A stretch of 58,587 bases of DNA from an uncultured Clostridia bacterium (GCA_934454115.1 CAKSFQ010000014.1:1-58587); one strand, 5' to 3'; shown: positions 36,038 to 44,613, counted from the stretch's first letter. Made by a program: numbers and translations. The notes: generated from the letters alone by a model not told the origin.

Positions 36038-36310
36038 ATGAAACACAACATGCACAACCATCGGCAAAATGTCTTTGAGGCAGAAATCTTTCTGCGCCGG
36101 AATCACCTGCTGGAGGGAGGCCCCCTTATCAATCCGGACGGCCTGTTCAGTCAGGAAACCACCGACGCCGTAGAACTGTTTCAGCGGCAAAACGGGATTC
36201 CCATCACCGGCATCATCGATTTTGAAACATGGACGAAGCTGGCCGAGACCTGGCGCGCCCTCTGTCTGGAAAATCCCTGTTTGATTGACCTTGCGCAGAT
36301 AAAATTTTAA
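36038..36310 (+). CDS. Single peptidoglycan-binding domain protein, 90 aa
   Basis: The whole protein is one PG_binding_1 module (EAEIFLRRNHLLEGGPLINPDG, TTDAVELFQRQNGIPITG, DFETWTKLAE). It closely resembles the modules of the upstream 474-residue protein and may be a detached or helper module. An AAAGGAGG site lies just upstream. The 88-base gap to the preceding gene holds a CCGGCATCCTTCGGC motif related to the end of repeat A copy 3. Confidence 0.75.
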   Translation: MKHNMHNHRQNVFEAEIFLRRNHLLEGGPLINPDGLFSQETTDAVELFQRQNGIPITGIIDFETWTKLAETWRALCLENPCLIDLAQIKF

Positions 36311-36390
36311 GCCGGCGCAAAGCTTTTTCCATAAATCACCAAAAGTCCCGCTCACCAGTATATCAAATATTCAAAACATTGACAACCCCC

Positions 36391-36434
36391 AAAAAAGCAG
36401 AAAAGCCATATTCAAACGGCTTTTCTGCTTTTTT
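36391..36434. terminator. Bidirectional terminator between the peptidoglycan-binding gene and spoVAE
   Basis: AAAAAAGCAGAAAAGCC pairs with GGCTTTTCTGCTTTTTT. A/T runs on both sides make it usable in either direction. It overlaps the spoVAE stop codon by two bases. Confidence 0.88.
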
Positions 36435-36789
36435 ATGATTTCACCTTGGGTTTAAAAATCAGCGCCGCCAAAAATCCAAACAAAATCGAAGCCCCGATAC
36501 CGCCGGCCGCGGCCTCGGTTCCGCCCGTAATGATTCCAAGCAGCCCGTGCTCCTCAACGCCCTTGATAACCCCCTGTGCCAAGACGTTGCCAAAGCCAAT
36601 AATCGGCACACTGGCGCCGGCGCCGGCAAAACGCACCAGGGGATCATACACGCCGATCGCGCCCAATATGGCGCCGGTCACGACAAATAAAACCAGAATC
36701 CGTCCCGGCGTCAGCTTGGTCTTGTCAATGAGAATTTGCGCAGCCGCGCAAATCAGACCGCCGACCCAAAACGCATGAAAATACTGCAT
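36433..36789 (-). CDS. spoVAE: Stage V sporulation protein AE
   Basis: Small membrane protein, 118 aa, of the SpoVA channel that moves Ca-dipicolinate into the developing spore and out on germination. Hydrophobic helices and the conserved PIIGFGNVLAQGVIKGVEEHGLLG-type segment identify the SpoVAC/AE fold. AGGAGGTGAG precedes the ATG. Last gene of spoVAC-spoVAD-spoVAE. Confidence 0.94.
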   Translation of the reverse strand: MQYFHAFWVGGLICAAAQILIDKTKLTPGRILVLFVVTGAILGAIGVYDPLVRFAGAGASVPIIGFGNVLAQGVIKGVEEHGLLGIITGGTEAAAGGIGASILFGFLAALIFKPKVKS

Positions 36790-36813
36790 TTGCTCACCTC
36801 CTATCGATTCTTT

Positions 36814-37836
36814 CTACGACAGACTGTCCGCCGCACAAAACACAGCCGCATGGGCAATCCCCGGCACAGACTCCCCTTGCAGACTGGAGGTGGGGCTGAG
36901 CAGCGCACCGGTGCCGACCGCCAAAATCTTTTTCCACCGGCGATCTCTCATCTGATCGAAAATATATCCGCACAGGACAGATGCAATACAGCCGCAGCCG
37001 CTGCCGCCGGCGTGGACATCCTGTTTTTTTGCATCGTAAATCATGCAGCCGCAGTCCCGGTAGTTTTCTTGAATATCATAGCCCTCCTTCGCCATCAAAT
37101 CCACCAGCACCTCGCCGCCGACCTGCCCCAGATCGCCGGTCAGAATCAAGTCATAATCCGACGGTTTTGCGCCAAGATCGCGAAAATGTGCGCACAGGGT
37201 TTCCAGTGCGGCCGGCGCCATCGCACCGCCCATATGATTGGCGTCTTTTACGCCCATATCCAATATTTTTCCCGTTGTAATATGGGTGACAGCAATATCG
37301 CCGCTTTTTTTTGACAAAACCGCCGCGCCGGCGCCGGTCACCGTCCACTGTGCCGTCGGCGTTCGCTGACCGCCGTATTCCAACGGCATACGATACTGCC
37401 GCTCTGCCGTACAAAAATGGCTGGAGGTCACCGCCGCCGCGGCATCGGCAAAGCCGCCGTCAATCGCCATGGCGGCCAGGCTGATCCCCTCAATCATGGT
37501 AGAGCAGGCGCCGTAAATGCCGAAAAACGGGATTTTCAGTTCGCGCAACCCAAACCCCGCCCCGATGCATTGATTTAACAGATCGCCGCCGAACACATAG
37601 TTGATGTCCTCTTTTTTCAGTCCCGCCTTTTGGATCGCAAGCCGTACCGCCTCGCGCTGCATCTTGCTCTCCGTCTTTTCCCAGGTTACCTCGTTCCACT
37701 CTGCATCCTCTAAAATGACATCAAAACAGTCCCCCAGCGGCCCCTCCTTTTCCTTGGGGCCGGCAATGGCCGCCGCAGCACGCAGAAAAACCGGGTGATC
37801 CATACTGACGCTTTGCGCGCCGATCCGCTTTCCCAT
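36814..37836 (-). CDS. spoVAD: Stage V sporulation protein AD
   Basis: Thiolase-fold protein, 340 aa, the dipicolinate-binding subunit of the SpoVA system. The thiolase-like parts are visible (NQCIGAGFGLRELKIPFFGIYGACSTM; VTGAGAAVLSKK; GSGCGCIASVLCGYIFDQM). It lies four bases after spoVAC and 24 before spoVAE. Confidence 0.95.
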   Translation of the reverse strand: MGKRIGAQSVSMDHPVFLRAAAAIAGPKEKEGPLGDCFDVILEDAEWNEVTWEKTESKMQREAVRLAIQKAGLKKEDINYVFGGDLLNQCIGAGFGLRELKIPFFGIYGACSTMIEGISLAAMAIDGGFADAAAAVTSSHFCTAERQYRMPLEYGGQRTPTAQWTVTGAGAAVLSKKSGDIAVTHITTGKILDMGVKDANHMGGAMAPAALETLCAHFRDLGAKPSDYDLILTGDLGQVGGEVLVDLMAKEGYDIQENYRDCGCMIYDAKKQDVHAGGSGCGCIASVLCGYIFDQMRDRRWKKILAVGTGALLSPTSSLQGESVPGIAHAAVFCAADSLS

Positions 37837-37840
37837 GTCC

Positions 37841-38293
37841 TCAGCCTCCTAACCCTTTCATCAAATAATAAATCACGCCGACCCCGACCGAGGCGGTGAT
37901 TCCGTAAACCAAAACCGGGCCGGCAATCACAAACATCTTGGATGCAAGACCGAGCACCAGTCCCTCTTTTTTAAATTCCATTGCCGGCGATACAATGGCA
38001 TTGGCAAACCCCGTGATCGGAACAAGCGTTCCCGCACCGGCATACTTGCCGATTTTGCAGTAGATATCAAGCCCGGTCAGCAGCGCTCCCAAAAAAATCA
38101 TGGTGACGCTCACAGCGGTTCTTGCCTGCTGCTCCTCCAGCCCGAGTCTGTTTTGGTAAAGCTCTAGAATCCCCTGTCCCACGGTACAAATTGCGCCGCC
38201 AACCAAAAACGCCCATAGCACATCCTTCCAAAGCGGACTGTTCGGCGACTTTTCTTTCAAATAACTTAAATACTCCTTTTGACTGTACTGCAA
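37841..38293 (-). CDS. spoVAC: Stage V sporulation protein AC
   Basis: 150-aa membrane protein of the SpoVA channel; the SpoVAC of Bacillus acts as a mechanosensitive channel. Four hydrophobic helices and the motif YAGAGTLVPITGFANAIVSPAMEFKKEG are typical. Translation starts at TTG 38293 behind AGGTGAG. First gene of the spoVAC-AD-AE operon, the core set found in most Clostridia. Confidence 0.94.
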   Translation of the reverse strand: MQYSQKEYLSYLKEKSPNSPLWKDVLWAFLVGGAICTVGQGILELYQNRLGLEEQQARTAVSVTMIFLGALLTGLDIYCKIGKYAGAGTLVPITGFANAIVSPAMEFKKEGLVLGLASKMFVIAGPVLVYGITASVGVGVIYYLMKGLGG

Positions 38294-38314
38294 ACTCTCA
38301 CCTCTTTCTCCTCC

Positions 38315-38343
38315 TATTTTCTGTCATAACAAGAATTTTATAC
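38315..38343 (-). promoter_or_regulatory. SigmaG-like promoter of spoVAC
   Basis: GTATA (38343-38339) and GAAAATA (38321-38315) on the minus strand, 17-base spacer, approximate the forespore sigmaG consensus (GHATR / CATWMTA, 5 of 7 in the -10). SpoVA operons are known sigmaG targets. Confidence 0.42.
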
Positions 38344-38475
38344 AAAAAATTGCTGCCATGCCGGGACAATGTTGCAAAAAGATTGTGTTTTTTCAACCAC
38401 AGGGCATATTGGGCTTAAATTGATTACGAATCAGGTTAGGTATGATTTTGACACTTAAAATATCAAAAAAAGGTA

Positions 38476-38503
38476 TTGAAATACCGTTTTTTGATGTTAT
38501 AAT
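38476..38503 (+). promoter_or_regulatory. Promoter and inverted-repeat operator of the AraC gene
   Basis: TTGAAA (38476-38481) and TATAAT (38498-38503), 16-base spacer, about 65 bases before the start codon. The -35 box sits inside an imperfect palindrome (AAAAAAGGTATT / AATACC-TTTTTT), a candidate operator. Confidence 0.6.
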
Positions 38504-38567
38504 GGATTTAACCAAGGAAAATCTAAGCTGGGAAAAGATAAAATTTTACAGAACAGGAGCAACCATT

Positions 38568-39443
38568 ATGGCGGATATGGCAGATTTTTATTCCGATAAG
38601 CTGTTTGAGTTTACCAATCAATTCACCGACAGCAGCGAATGGATCGGCAACATCAAAATCGTACAAATCGGCGAAACCTGTCTGGATAAGGGCGCGTCCA
38701 TTAAAGAGCATATTCAGTCCTGCCACGAGGTCACGTTTATCACCTCCGGGACGGGCGTTTTGGTCTGCGACCGTTTAGAGTGCCGATGCAGTGTCGGCGA
38801 CCTGCAAATCGTGTCAAAGGGAACCAGCCACAACATTATCGCAGACCCCGGCAGTGAGCTTCGGTATATCCATTTTGCCTTTGACTTTGAGGATTTTAAA
38901 CCGCAGACGCTGGCAGAGTTCTACGGACAGTGCAAGCACATGCTGCTGCATGACAACGGAAATATCCGCCAGGTTTTAAATATGCTGGTTGACGAATATA
39001 TCGGCGATCTGTGCTTTCGGGATATTATGAAAAGCAGTCTGGCACACGCCGCCCTCATTTTGATATGGCGAAAAGCCAATCTGCCCTCGGTCGAAAGCCG
39101 GCCGATCATCAAAGCGGATCCGATGGGAAACACCGTTTACAATATCATCAAATACATTGATCATCACATGGATACCAAGCTGACGGTAAGCAGCATCGCA
39201 AAAAAATTTTCCTACACCGGCGAATATCTCTCGCGGTTATTTAAAGAAAAAACAGGAACCCCGCTCAAAAAATACATGCTGACCATGAAGATGCGGTACG
39301 CACAGACGCTGCTCTCTGAGGGAAAATGTACCTTAAGCGAGATCGCGGAGCTGATGGGTTATGCCACCACACAGGCATTTTGTAAGGCATTTAAAAACGA
39401 GACCGGCTATACGCCAAAGCAATTTGATAAGTCCGCACAATAA
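38568..39443 (+). CDS. AraC-family transcriptional regulator, 291 aa
   Basis: N-terminal cupin-type sensor (about 20-130; GASIKEHIQSCHEVTFITSG and LIVSKGTSHNIIADPG-like strands) and C-terminal double helix-turn-helix (about 195-290; VSSIAKKFSYTGEYLSRLFKEKTG and LSEIAELMGYATTQAFCKAFKNETGYTP). Such proteins usually control carbohydrate genes. ATG 38568 follows AGGAG; an in-frame ATG at 38442 lies upstream of the promoter and is rejected. The gene it would be expected to control is only a remnant, directly downstream. Confidence 0.88.
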   Translation: MADMADFYSDKLFEFTNQFTDSSEWIGNIKIVQIGETCLDKGASIKEHIQSCHEVTFITSGTGVLVCDRLECRCSVGDLQIVSKGTSHNIIADPGSELRYIHFAFDFEDFKPQTLAEFYGQCKHMLLHDNGNIRQVLNMLVDEYIGDLCFRDIMKSSLAHAALILIWRKANLPSVESRPIIKADPMGNTVYNIIKYIDHHMDTKLTVSSIAKKFSYTGEYLSRLFKEKTGTPLKKYMLTMKMRYAQTLLSEGKCTLSEIAELMGYATTQAFCKAFKNETGYTPKQFDKSAQ

Positions 39444-39447
39444 ATAA

Positions 39448-39810
39448 AAAATATCCGGACGGAATAAGATCGAGCCCATTGTCTGCCTGATGAACTGCCG
39501 CGCAAAGCGCGTCATGTTCCTCGGAACGCCGAATCACCCCTCCATGCTCATCGAATTTGCGGACGGACGGCTTGCGCAGATGTATCAAACGCCAAATTCC
39601 CCCTTCCGGCTGACGCTGGAAGAGAAGGGCGGCAAAAGCGATGTTGTGGAAATTAACTCGGATTACTTCCGTCTGTTTTTAAAGGCGCTGATTGCGTTTT
39701 TTGAAACGGGTGAGATCCCGGTTCCGCACAGTCAGACCGTTGACGTCATTGCCATCCGCGAGGCCGGCCTGAAAGCCATGCAGACCCCCTATGCCTGGGT
39801 CAATGTATAA
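39448..39810 (+). pseudogene. C-terminal remnant of a Gfo/Idh/MocA-type oxidoreductase
   Basis: An open frame without its N-terminus matches the last third of sugar/inositol dehydrogenase-like oxidoreductases: VMFLGTPNHPSMLIEFADGR, YFRLFLKALIAFFETGEIPV, and the terminal helix with TVDVIAIREAGLKAMQT. The NAD-binding Rossmann domain is missing. The frame is open right after the AraC stop codon, so a deletion has joined the AraC gene to the 3' end of its neighbour. A start at ATG 39490 could give a 106-residue peptide, probably not functional. Confidence 0.7.
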
Positions 39811-39851
39811 GGCATGACGAGAAACGTTATTTTGCGTTGTTATCGGCAATT

Positions 39852-39885
39852 TAATGGGGATGTAAGTCATTTTACATCCCCATTA
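39852..39885. terminator. Terminator shared by the AraC/oxidoreductase remnant and the LRR gene
   Basis: TAATGGGGATGTAA pairs with TTACATCCCCATTA around a 6-base loop, with A/T-rich flanks on both sides. It lies between two convergent units. Confidence 0.8.
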
Positions 39886-39892
39886 AAATATT

Positions 39893-42712
39893 CTATTCAG
39901 AAACGCTTTTTACCGATGTCTTGCAGGCCTCTGTAATCGGCTTTAAAAGCCCGGAAGAATCCCATAGAAAAATCTTTATTTTACCGTCCGGGTTGATCTC
40001 GTCAAACGGCAGCTGAATATCCCCGGAATACCCGATCGAAAAATCCTTTACGGTAACCGATTTCATATCGCACATTTGCCTGCCGTTCTCTTCATAGATT
40101 CCGACAATCAAACGAACGGAATCGTACGCCTGATCCGAATTGTTTTTTAAAGTTAAGTGAACCGTATTGTTATCTACCGCTATGTTTCTGATCTTATCGG
40201 AACCGTAATTGTAGTGAATCGTTGCAGATGTCAAGCTGTCGTTGTTATTCCCTATGTTTATTTGATTCCATTTTTCCTCTGAGCCGACATAATAAACATC
40301 CTTTATGCTGTCACAATTGTTAAATGCCCACCCTTCTATGGCAGTAACACTACCAGGAATGCTGATGCTTGTAAGGCTGCTACATCCATCAAATGCACTA
40401 TAATCAATGCTCGTCACGTTATCCGGTATCGTAATGTTCACCAAATTACTACAACCGTAGAATGCATGATTTTCGATTTCTGTCACACCGCGCGGTAACT
40501 TTACGTTTGTCAAACGGCTACAATCGTAAAATGCACATTGTGGAATCTCAGTCACACCATCCGGTATCGCTATACTTGTTAAGCTGCTACACCTATCAAA
40601 TGCACTATCCCCAATAAACATCACACTATCTGGGATTGTGATACTTGTTAAATTTTTACAATCATAAAATGTGGCAACATTAATACGTTGCACACCGTTC
40701 GGAATGATAATACTTTTCAGATTGTTGCAATCTCGAAATGCAGCAGGGCCGATGGAAGTCGTACCATCCGGGATCGTAATATTCACCAAGTTACTACAAC
40801 CGTAAAATGCATCATCACTGATTTTTGTCACACCACTTGATATGTCAAATGAAGCGTCTTTTTTACCTATTGCATATTGAATCAGTTTTGTTCTTTGTTT
40901 ATCATATAAATTCCCATTCAGGCTACTATAAGCACGATTATTGCTGTCCACATTAATGCTCACCAAACTACTGCAATAGGAAAACGCAGAAGTTCCTATG
41001 GTATTTACGCTATCCGGAATAGTCACACTACGCAAAACTCTACAACTGGAAAATGCATAGCGATCAATAACCGTTACGCCCCTTGGTATATCAAATGAAG
41101 CCTCTTCCTTTCCCGCCGCATATTGAATCAATTTCGCCCCGTCTTTACTGTATAGATTTCCACTTATACTGACAAAACTAGAATTATTGTTATCCACATT
41201 AATTTTCATCAAGTCAGCGCAGCCATAAAATGCAGAACTACTAATGCTGATTACGCCAGCTGGAATGGTTATACTTGTCAGACTGGTACAATCAGCAAAT
41301 GCATATTCTTCAATACGCGTTAAACTGTCAGGAATATTTATATTCATTAGATTGCTGCAACCATCAAAAGCATCACTTCCAATGCTGGAAACTCCTTGCC
41401 TAATTTCAACCCTTCTTATGCTTTGATTACTTTGATTTCGGAACCATGGCAAATTCCAATCCCACATATCTCCCGTGCCGCTGATTGTCAGCGTTCCTTT
41501 ATCGTCCAGCGTCCATGTGAGGTTATCACCGCATTGGCCGCTATCTGGTATACTAACACTGTTATAATGGAACATTGCTGATGTTAAAGGCTCATTGCCC
41601 CATGCAATCGCTACGCTATTCCACTCTTCTTTCGAGCCGCCATAATAAACATCTCTCAAACTGCCACATTCTTCAAACGCACGGCCGTCAATGCTAATTA
41701 CACTGACAGGGATTATAATATCTATCAAACCACAGCCGCAAAATGCATCAATGCCTATATCGGTTACGCTATCCGGTATGTTGAATAACCCATCCCATTT
41801 TCCAACTGCATATTGAATCAGTTTTGTTCCGTCTTTACTATACAAATTTCCGCTCACACTACGGTAATTAGGATTATTGCTGTCCACGTCAATATTTGTC
41901 AAACTGACACAACCCCGAAATGCAGAATCGCCAATCCGACTCACACTGTCGGAAATTGTGATGCTCACCAAACTCCTGCAACCGACAAATGCACTGCCGC
42001 CAATATCCATTACACCGCTTGGAATCACTATGTCCGGCAGACTACTGCAACTTGCAAACGCGCCATCGCCAATCCGGCTTACACTGCTTGGAATTGTTAC
42101 GTTGATTAAACTGCTGCAACTCATAAATGCGTGTTCGCCAATGTCGGTCACGCTACCCGGAATTGTGACACCTGTCAGATTACCGCAAAAAGAAAATGCA
42201 GAATTTCTGATGCTAATAACGCCGTCCGGAATATCAAACAAAGCGTCATTTTTCCCTATTGCATACTGAACCAATTCTGTTCTGCCCTTATTGTACAAAT
42301 CCCCGTTTATACTGCTATAATTGAGATTGTTGCGATCCACATCAATATTTATCAAGCTATCGCAGCCATAAAACGATTCTTCACCGATGCCGGCCACGCT
42401 TTTAGGTATTGTCGTACTGATTAAGCCGACGCAATATCGAAATGCGCCATCACCAACGCTTGTTACACCGTCCTTAATGGTAACTTTTTTTACAGATTCT
42501 TTTATATTATACCAAGGAGAATAGCCTGATGGATAAGGCCAATCCCACATGTCTCCTGTGCCGCTGATTGTCAGCGTTCCGTCATCGTCCAGCGTCCATG
42601 TGAGATTATCGCCGCATTGGCCGCTCGCATCGGCAAATCCTGTCACCGGGGCGGCAATCACCGCACCGGCTGTCAAGCAAATCGCCAAAACCAAACTTAA
42701 CACCTTTTTCAT
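39893..42712 (-). CDS. Secreted BspA-type leucine-rich-repeat protein, 939 aa
   Basis: Exported surface protein made mostly of LRR_5 (BspA/Treponema pallidum type) repeats of about 23 residues with the pattern AFxxCxxLxxIxIPxxVxxIGxxAF. A signal peptide of about 27 residues ends at GFA. A module around GQCGDNLTWTLDD occurs twice (about residues 34 and 395 from the first Met), each starting a new repeat array and suggesting internal duplication. The last ~100 residues form a beta domain (VHLTLKNNSDQAYDSVRLIV) without repeats. No anchor (SLH, LPXTG, dockerin) is seen. ATG 42712 with GGAGGGG is preferred over an ATG 15 bases upstream. Such proteins act in adhesion in other genera; function here is unknown. 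Confidence 0.87.
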   Translation of the reverse strand: MKKVLSLVLAICLTAGAVIAAPVTGFADASGQCGDNLTWTLDDDGTLTISGTGDMWDWPYPSGYSPWYNIKESVKKVTIKDGVTSVGDGAFRYCVGLISTTIPKSVAGIGEESFYGCDSLINIDVDRNNLNYSSINGDLYNKGRTELVQYAIGKNDALFDIPDGVISIRNSAFSFCGNLTGVTIPGSVTDIGEHAFMSCSSLINVTIPSSVSRIGDGAFASCSSLPDIVIPSGVMDIGGSAFVGCRSLVSITISDSVSRIGDSAFRGCVSLTNIDVDSNNPNYRSVSGNLYSKDGTKLIQYAVGKWDGLFNIPDSVTDIGIDAFCGCGLIDIIIPVSVISIDGRAFEECGSLRDVYYGGSKEEWNSVAIAWGNEPLTSAMFHYNSVSIPDSGQCGDNLTWTLDDKGTLTISGTGDMWDWNLPWFRNQSNQSIRRVEIRQGVSSIGSDAFDGCSNLMNINIPDSLTRIEEYAFADCTSLTSITIPAGVISISSSAFYGCADLMKINVDNNNSSFVSISGNLYSKDGAKLIQYAAGKEEASFDIPRGVTVIDRYAFSSCRVLRSVTIPDSVNTIGTSAFSYCSSLVSINVDSNNRAYSSLNGNLYDKQRTKLIQYAIGKKDASFDISSGVTKISDDAFYGCSNLVNITIPDGTTSIGPAAFRDCNNLKSIIIPNGVQRINVATFYDCKNLTSITIPDSVMFIGDSAFDRCSSLTSIAIPDGVTEIPQCAFYDCSRLTNVKLPRGVTEIENHAFYGCSNLVNITIPDNVTSIDYSAFDGCSSLTSISIPGSVTAIEGWAFNNCDSIKDVYYVGSEEKWNQINIGNNNDSLTSATIHYNYGSDKIRNIAVDNNTVHLTLKNNSDQAYDSVRLIVGIYEENGRQMCDMKSVTVKDFSIGYSGDIQLPFDEINPDGKIKIFLWDSSGLLKPITEACKTSVKSVSE

Positions 42713-42727
42713 ACAAAACCCCTCCAT

Positions 42728-43038
42728 AAATTAAAAAATGCGCCAATCCGAAGACTGACGCATAAAAAACGCATAGCTCCGAATTGTCGCCAAACAAACT
42801 TCATATCTCACTACATAGATAGGAAAAAGAGCTACGCGTTTTTATCATAAGATAAAAACGCCCAACTATGCAGTGAGCCTTGATATTTAGTTTGTTTGGC
42901 ACTTCATATTATACCATCATTTTTCTTTTGTGTAAATAGCAAATCTTCTATTTTCACTCTATGGCACGACATAAAATATCCCATTTCGGGATATTTTATA
43001 TTATACCAATTTGGTATAATGTTGTCAAGGTGGTTTCT
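42728..43038. repeat. Intergenic region of nested inverted repeats
   Basis: No gene is visible. AAAAACGCATAGCTC (42765-42779) can pair with GAGCTACGCGTTTTT (42829-42843), 14 of 15. That second segment overlaps GCGTTTTTATC (42836-42846), which pairs perfectly with GATAAAAACGC (42851-42861). Enclosing these, GCCAAACAAACT at 42789-42800 pairs with an inverted copy ending at 42900. The two inner pairings exclude each other, as in an attenuator or a transposon end. Two more palindromes close to the XRE start are listed separately. Confidence 0.6.
42972..43020 (+). promoter_or_regulatory. Two palindromic operators and -10 box of the XRE gene
   Basis: TAAAATATCCC/GGGATATTTTA (42972-42998, 11-base perfect arms, 5-base loop) and ATTATACCAA/TTGGTATAAT (43000-43020, 10-base perfect arms). 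The second includes TATAAT at 43015-43020, the likely -10, so the regulator probably represses itself here. The -35 (TATTTT) is poor, as in many regulated promoters. Confidence 0.62.
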
Positions 43039-43278
43039 ATGCGATTAAAGGAACTCAGAAAATCAAGAAAAATTTCGCAGGTAAAACTTGCGATGGATCT
43101 GAATATGAACCAAAACACCATCAGCCGTTACGAAACGGGCGAGCGTGAGCCGGGCGTGACGGAGCTTATTTTGCTTGCGGATTATTTTGATGTATCCATC
43201 GATTATTTAGTGGGACGCACGGATAGGCGCACGGGAGTCGGACCCGATATGCCCTGTGCGTCTAAGCCAACCCAATAA
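43039..43278 (+). CDS. Short XRE-family regulator with repeat-derived tail, 80 aa
   Basis: Compact Cro/CI-type helix-turn-helix protein: MRLKELRKSRKISQVKLAMD then LNMNQNTISRYETGEREPG, ending in the usual FDVSIDYLVGRTD. The last ~18 residues (RRTGVGPDMPCASKPTQ) are encoded largely by a copy of the MITE-end repeat (43224-43258), so the natural C-terminus seems to have been replaced. ATG 43039 follows AAGGTGG; an ATG at 42961 would place the operators inside the gene. Confidence 0.82.
   Translation: MRLKELRKSRKISQVKLAMDLNMNQNTISRYETGEREPGVTELILLADYFDVSIDYLVGRTDRRTGVGPDMPCASKPTQ
43224..43258 (-). repeat. Single copy of the MITE terminal repeat inside the XRE gene
   Basis: TAGGCGCACGGGAGTCG, a variable base, then ACCCGATATGCCCTGTG matches 34237-34271 with one difference. 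No inverted partner lies nearby, so only one end of the element is here. It is enclosed by GACGCAC (from 43214) and GTGCGTC, giving an extra stem. Confidence 0.65.
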
Positions 43279-43293
43279 TATTTCATGATAAAC

Positions 43294-43323
43294 AAAAAAG
43301 CGACCCGCAGGCCGCTTTTTTTG
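43294..43323. terminator. Bidirectional terminator between the XRE gene and amtB
   Basis: AAAAAAGCGACC pairs with GGCCGCTTTTTT (one G-T-type step) around a four-base loop, with T-runs on both strands. It serves two convergent genes. Confidence 0.85.
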
Positions 43324-43332
43324 TGTTTAGGA

Positions 43333-44613
43333 TTAGTCCTTGTATGCCGGGAGAAAGTCCGGATATGCACTGGGAAGTCCGTGCTCGGTTGCATCCAGGC
43401 CCTCTAACTCCTCGGCCTCGTCCGCTCTTAAAATTCCGGCCTTCTTCATCAGGCCAAAGATGATGCTGCCCATGATTGCACCCCATGCTGCGATTGCAAC
43501 CACAGCCAAAACCTGTACCAGGAACTGATGCACATCGCCGGCAATCAAACCGGTAAAGCCGTTGTCGTTTGCAAAGATACCGACCGCCAGCATACCCCAC
43601 AGGCCGCATACGCCGTGTACCGAAACCGCACCGACCGGATCATCGACATGCAGCTTTTTATCAAAAAACTCGATGGACAGTACCACCAGTACACCGGCAA
43701 CAATACCGATGATCACTGCGGAGAGCGGCGATACCACGTCACAGGGAGCCGTGATGCCGACCAGGCCTGCCAGGATACCGTTGAGCGTCATGGAAACATC
43801 CGGCTTACCGTATCTTGCCCAGGTAAAGAACATTGCGGCACAAGCTGCGGCGCAAGCCGCCAGGTTGGTAGTGATAAATACCTTTGCGGCAAGCATGTAC
43901 GGCTGTGCGTCCGTTGCAGCCTCTGCATCAACCAGTGCAAGACTGGACGCCGGGTTGAATCCAAACCAGCCAAACCAAAGGATAAATACGCCAAGCGCAC
44001 CGATAACAATGTTGTGGCCGGGGATTGCGTTCGGAGTACCGTCCTTGCGATACTTGCCAAGACGCGGACCGAGGATGGCTGCACCAACCAAGGAAAGCAC
44101 ACCGCCCAGCATATGTACGATACCGGAACCGGCAAAATCATGCACACCCATCTGTGCCAGCCAACCGTCGCTGTTCCATACCCAGTGACCGGATACCGGA
44201 TAGATACAAAGCGAAATCAAAGCGGAGTAAATTACGTATGCCTTAAAGTTGGTACGCTCTGCCATTGCACCGGACACGATGGTTGCCGAGGTCGCACAGA
44301 ACACCGTCTGGAAGAACAAAGATGTATAATCCATTGTCGGCTCATATGCGCCGCCGTTCATAAAGAACTGTCCAAAGGGAATGCCAATAACGCCGCCGAT
44401 CGTTGTCCCGTACATCAACCCAAAGCCGATAAACCAGTAAATAATGGAACCTACCATAAAGTCCACACAGTTTTTCATTACAATGTTTCCGGCGTTCTTA
44501 GCCCTTGTAAAGCCTGTTTCTACCAAAGTAAAGCCGGCCTGCATAAAGAACACCAGTACGCCGCCAAAGAATAACCAAAACGCGTTTAACGCAGTTGCTA
44601 AGATCGTTTCCAT
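43333..44613 (-). CDS. amtB: Ammonium transporter
   Basis: AmtB/Mep-family ammonium channel in the cytoplasmic membrane, 426 aa, about 11 membrane helices. Family motifs include the signature DFAGSGIVHMLGGVLSLVGA and FGFNPASS. It is the second gene of a glnB-amtB operon. The C-terminal tail (after GSIIFGLMKKAGILRADEAEE) normally binds the PII protein that closes the channel when nitrogen is plentiful. Confidence 0.96.
   Translation of the reverse strand: METILATALNAFWLFFGGVLVFFMQAGFTLVETGFTRAKNAGNIVMKNCVDFMVGSIIYWFIGFGLMYGTTIGGVIGIPFGQFFMNGGAYEPTMDYTSLFFQTVFCATSATIVSGAMAERTNFKAYVIYSALISLCIYPVSGHWVWNSDGWLAQMGVHDFAGSGIVHMLGGVLSLVGAAILGPRLGKYRKDGTPNAIPGHNIVIGALGVFILWFGWFGFNPASSLALVDAEAATDAQPYMLAAKVFITTNLAACAAACAAMFFTWARYGKPDVSMTLNGILAGLVGITAPCDVVSPLSAVIIGIVAGVLVVLSIEFFDKKLHVDDPVGAVSVHGVCGLWGMLAVGIFANDNGFTGLIAGDVHQFLVQVLAVVAIAAWGAIMGSIIFGLMKKAGILRADEAEELEGLDATEHGLPSAYPDFLPAYKD

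Noticed and set aside
43528..44574. 348-codon open frame antisense to amtB
   Set aside because: Shadow of the highly conserved amtB gene; Cys/His/Arg-rich with no domain.
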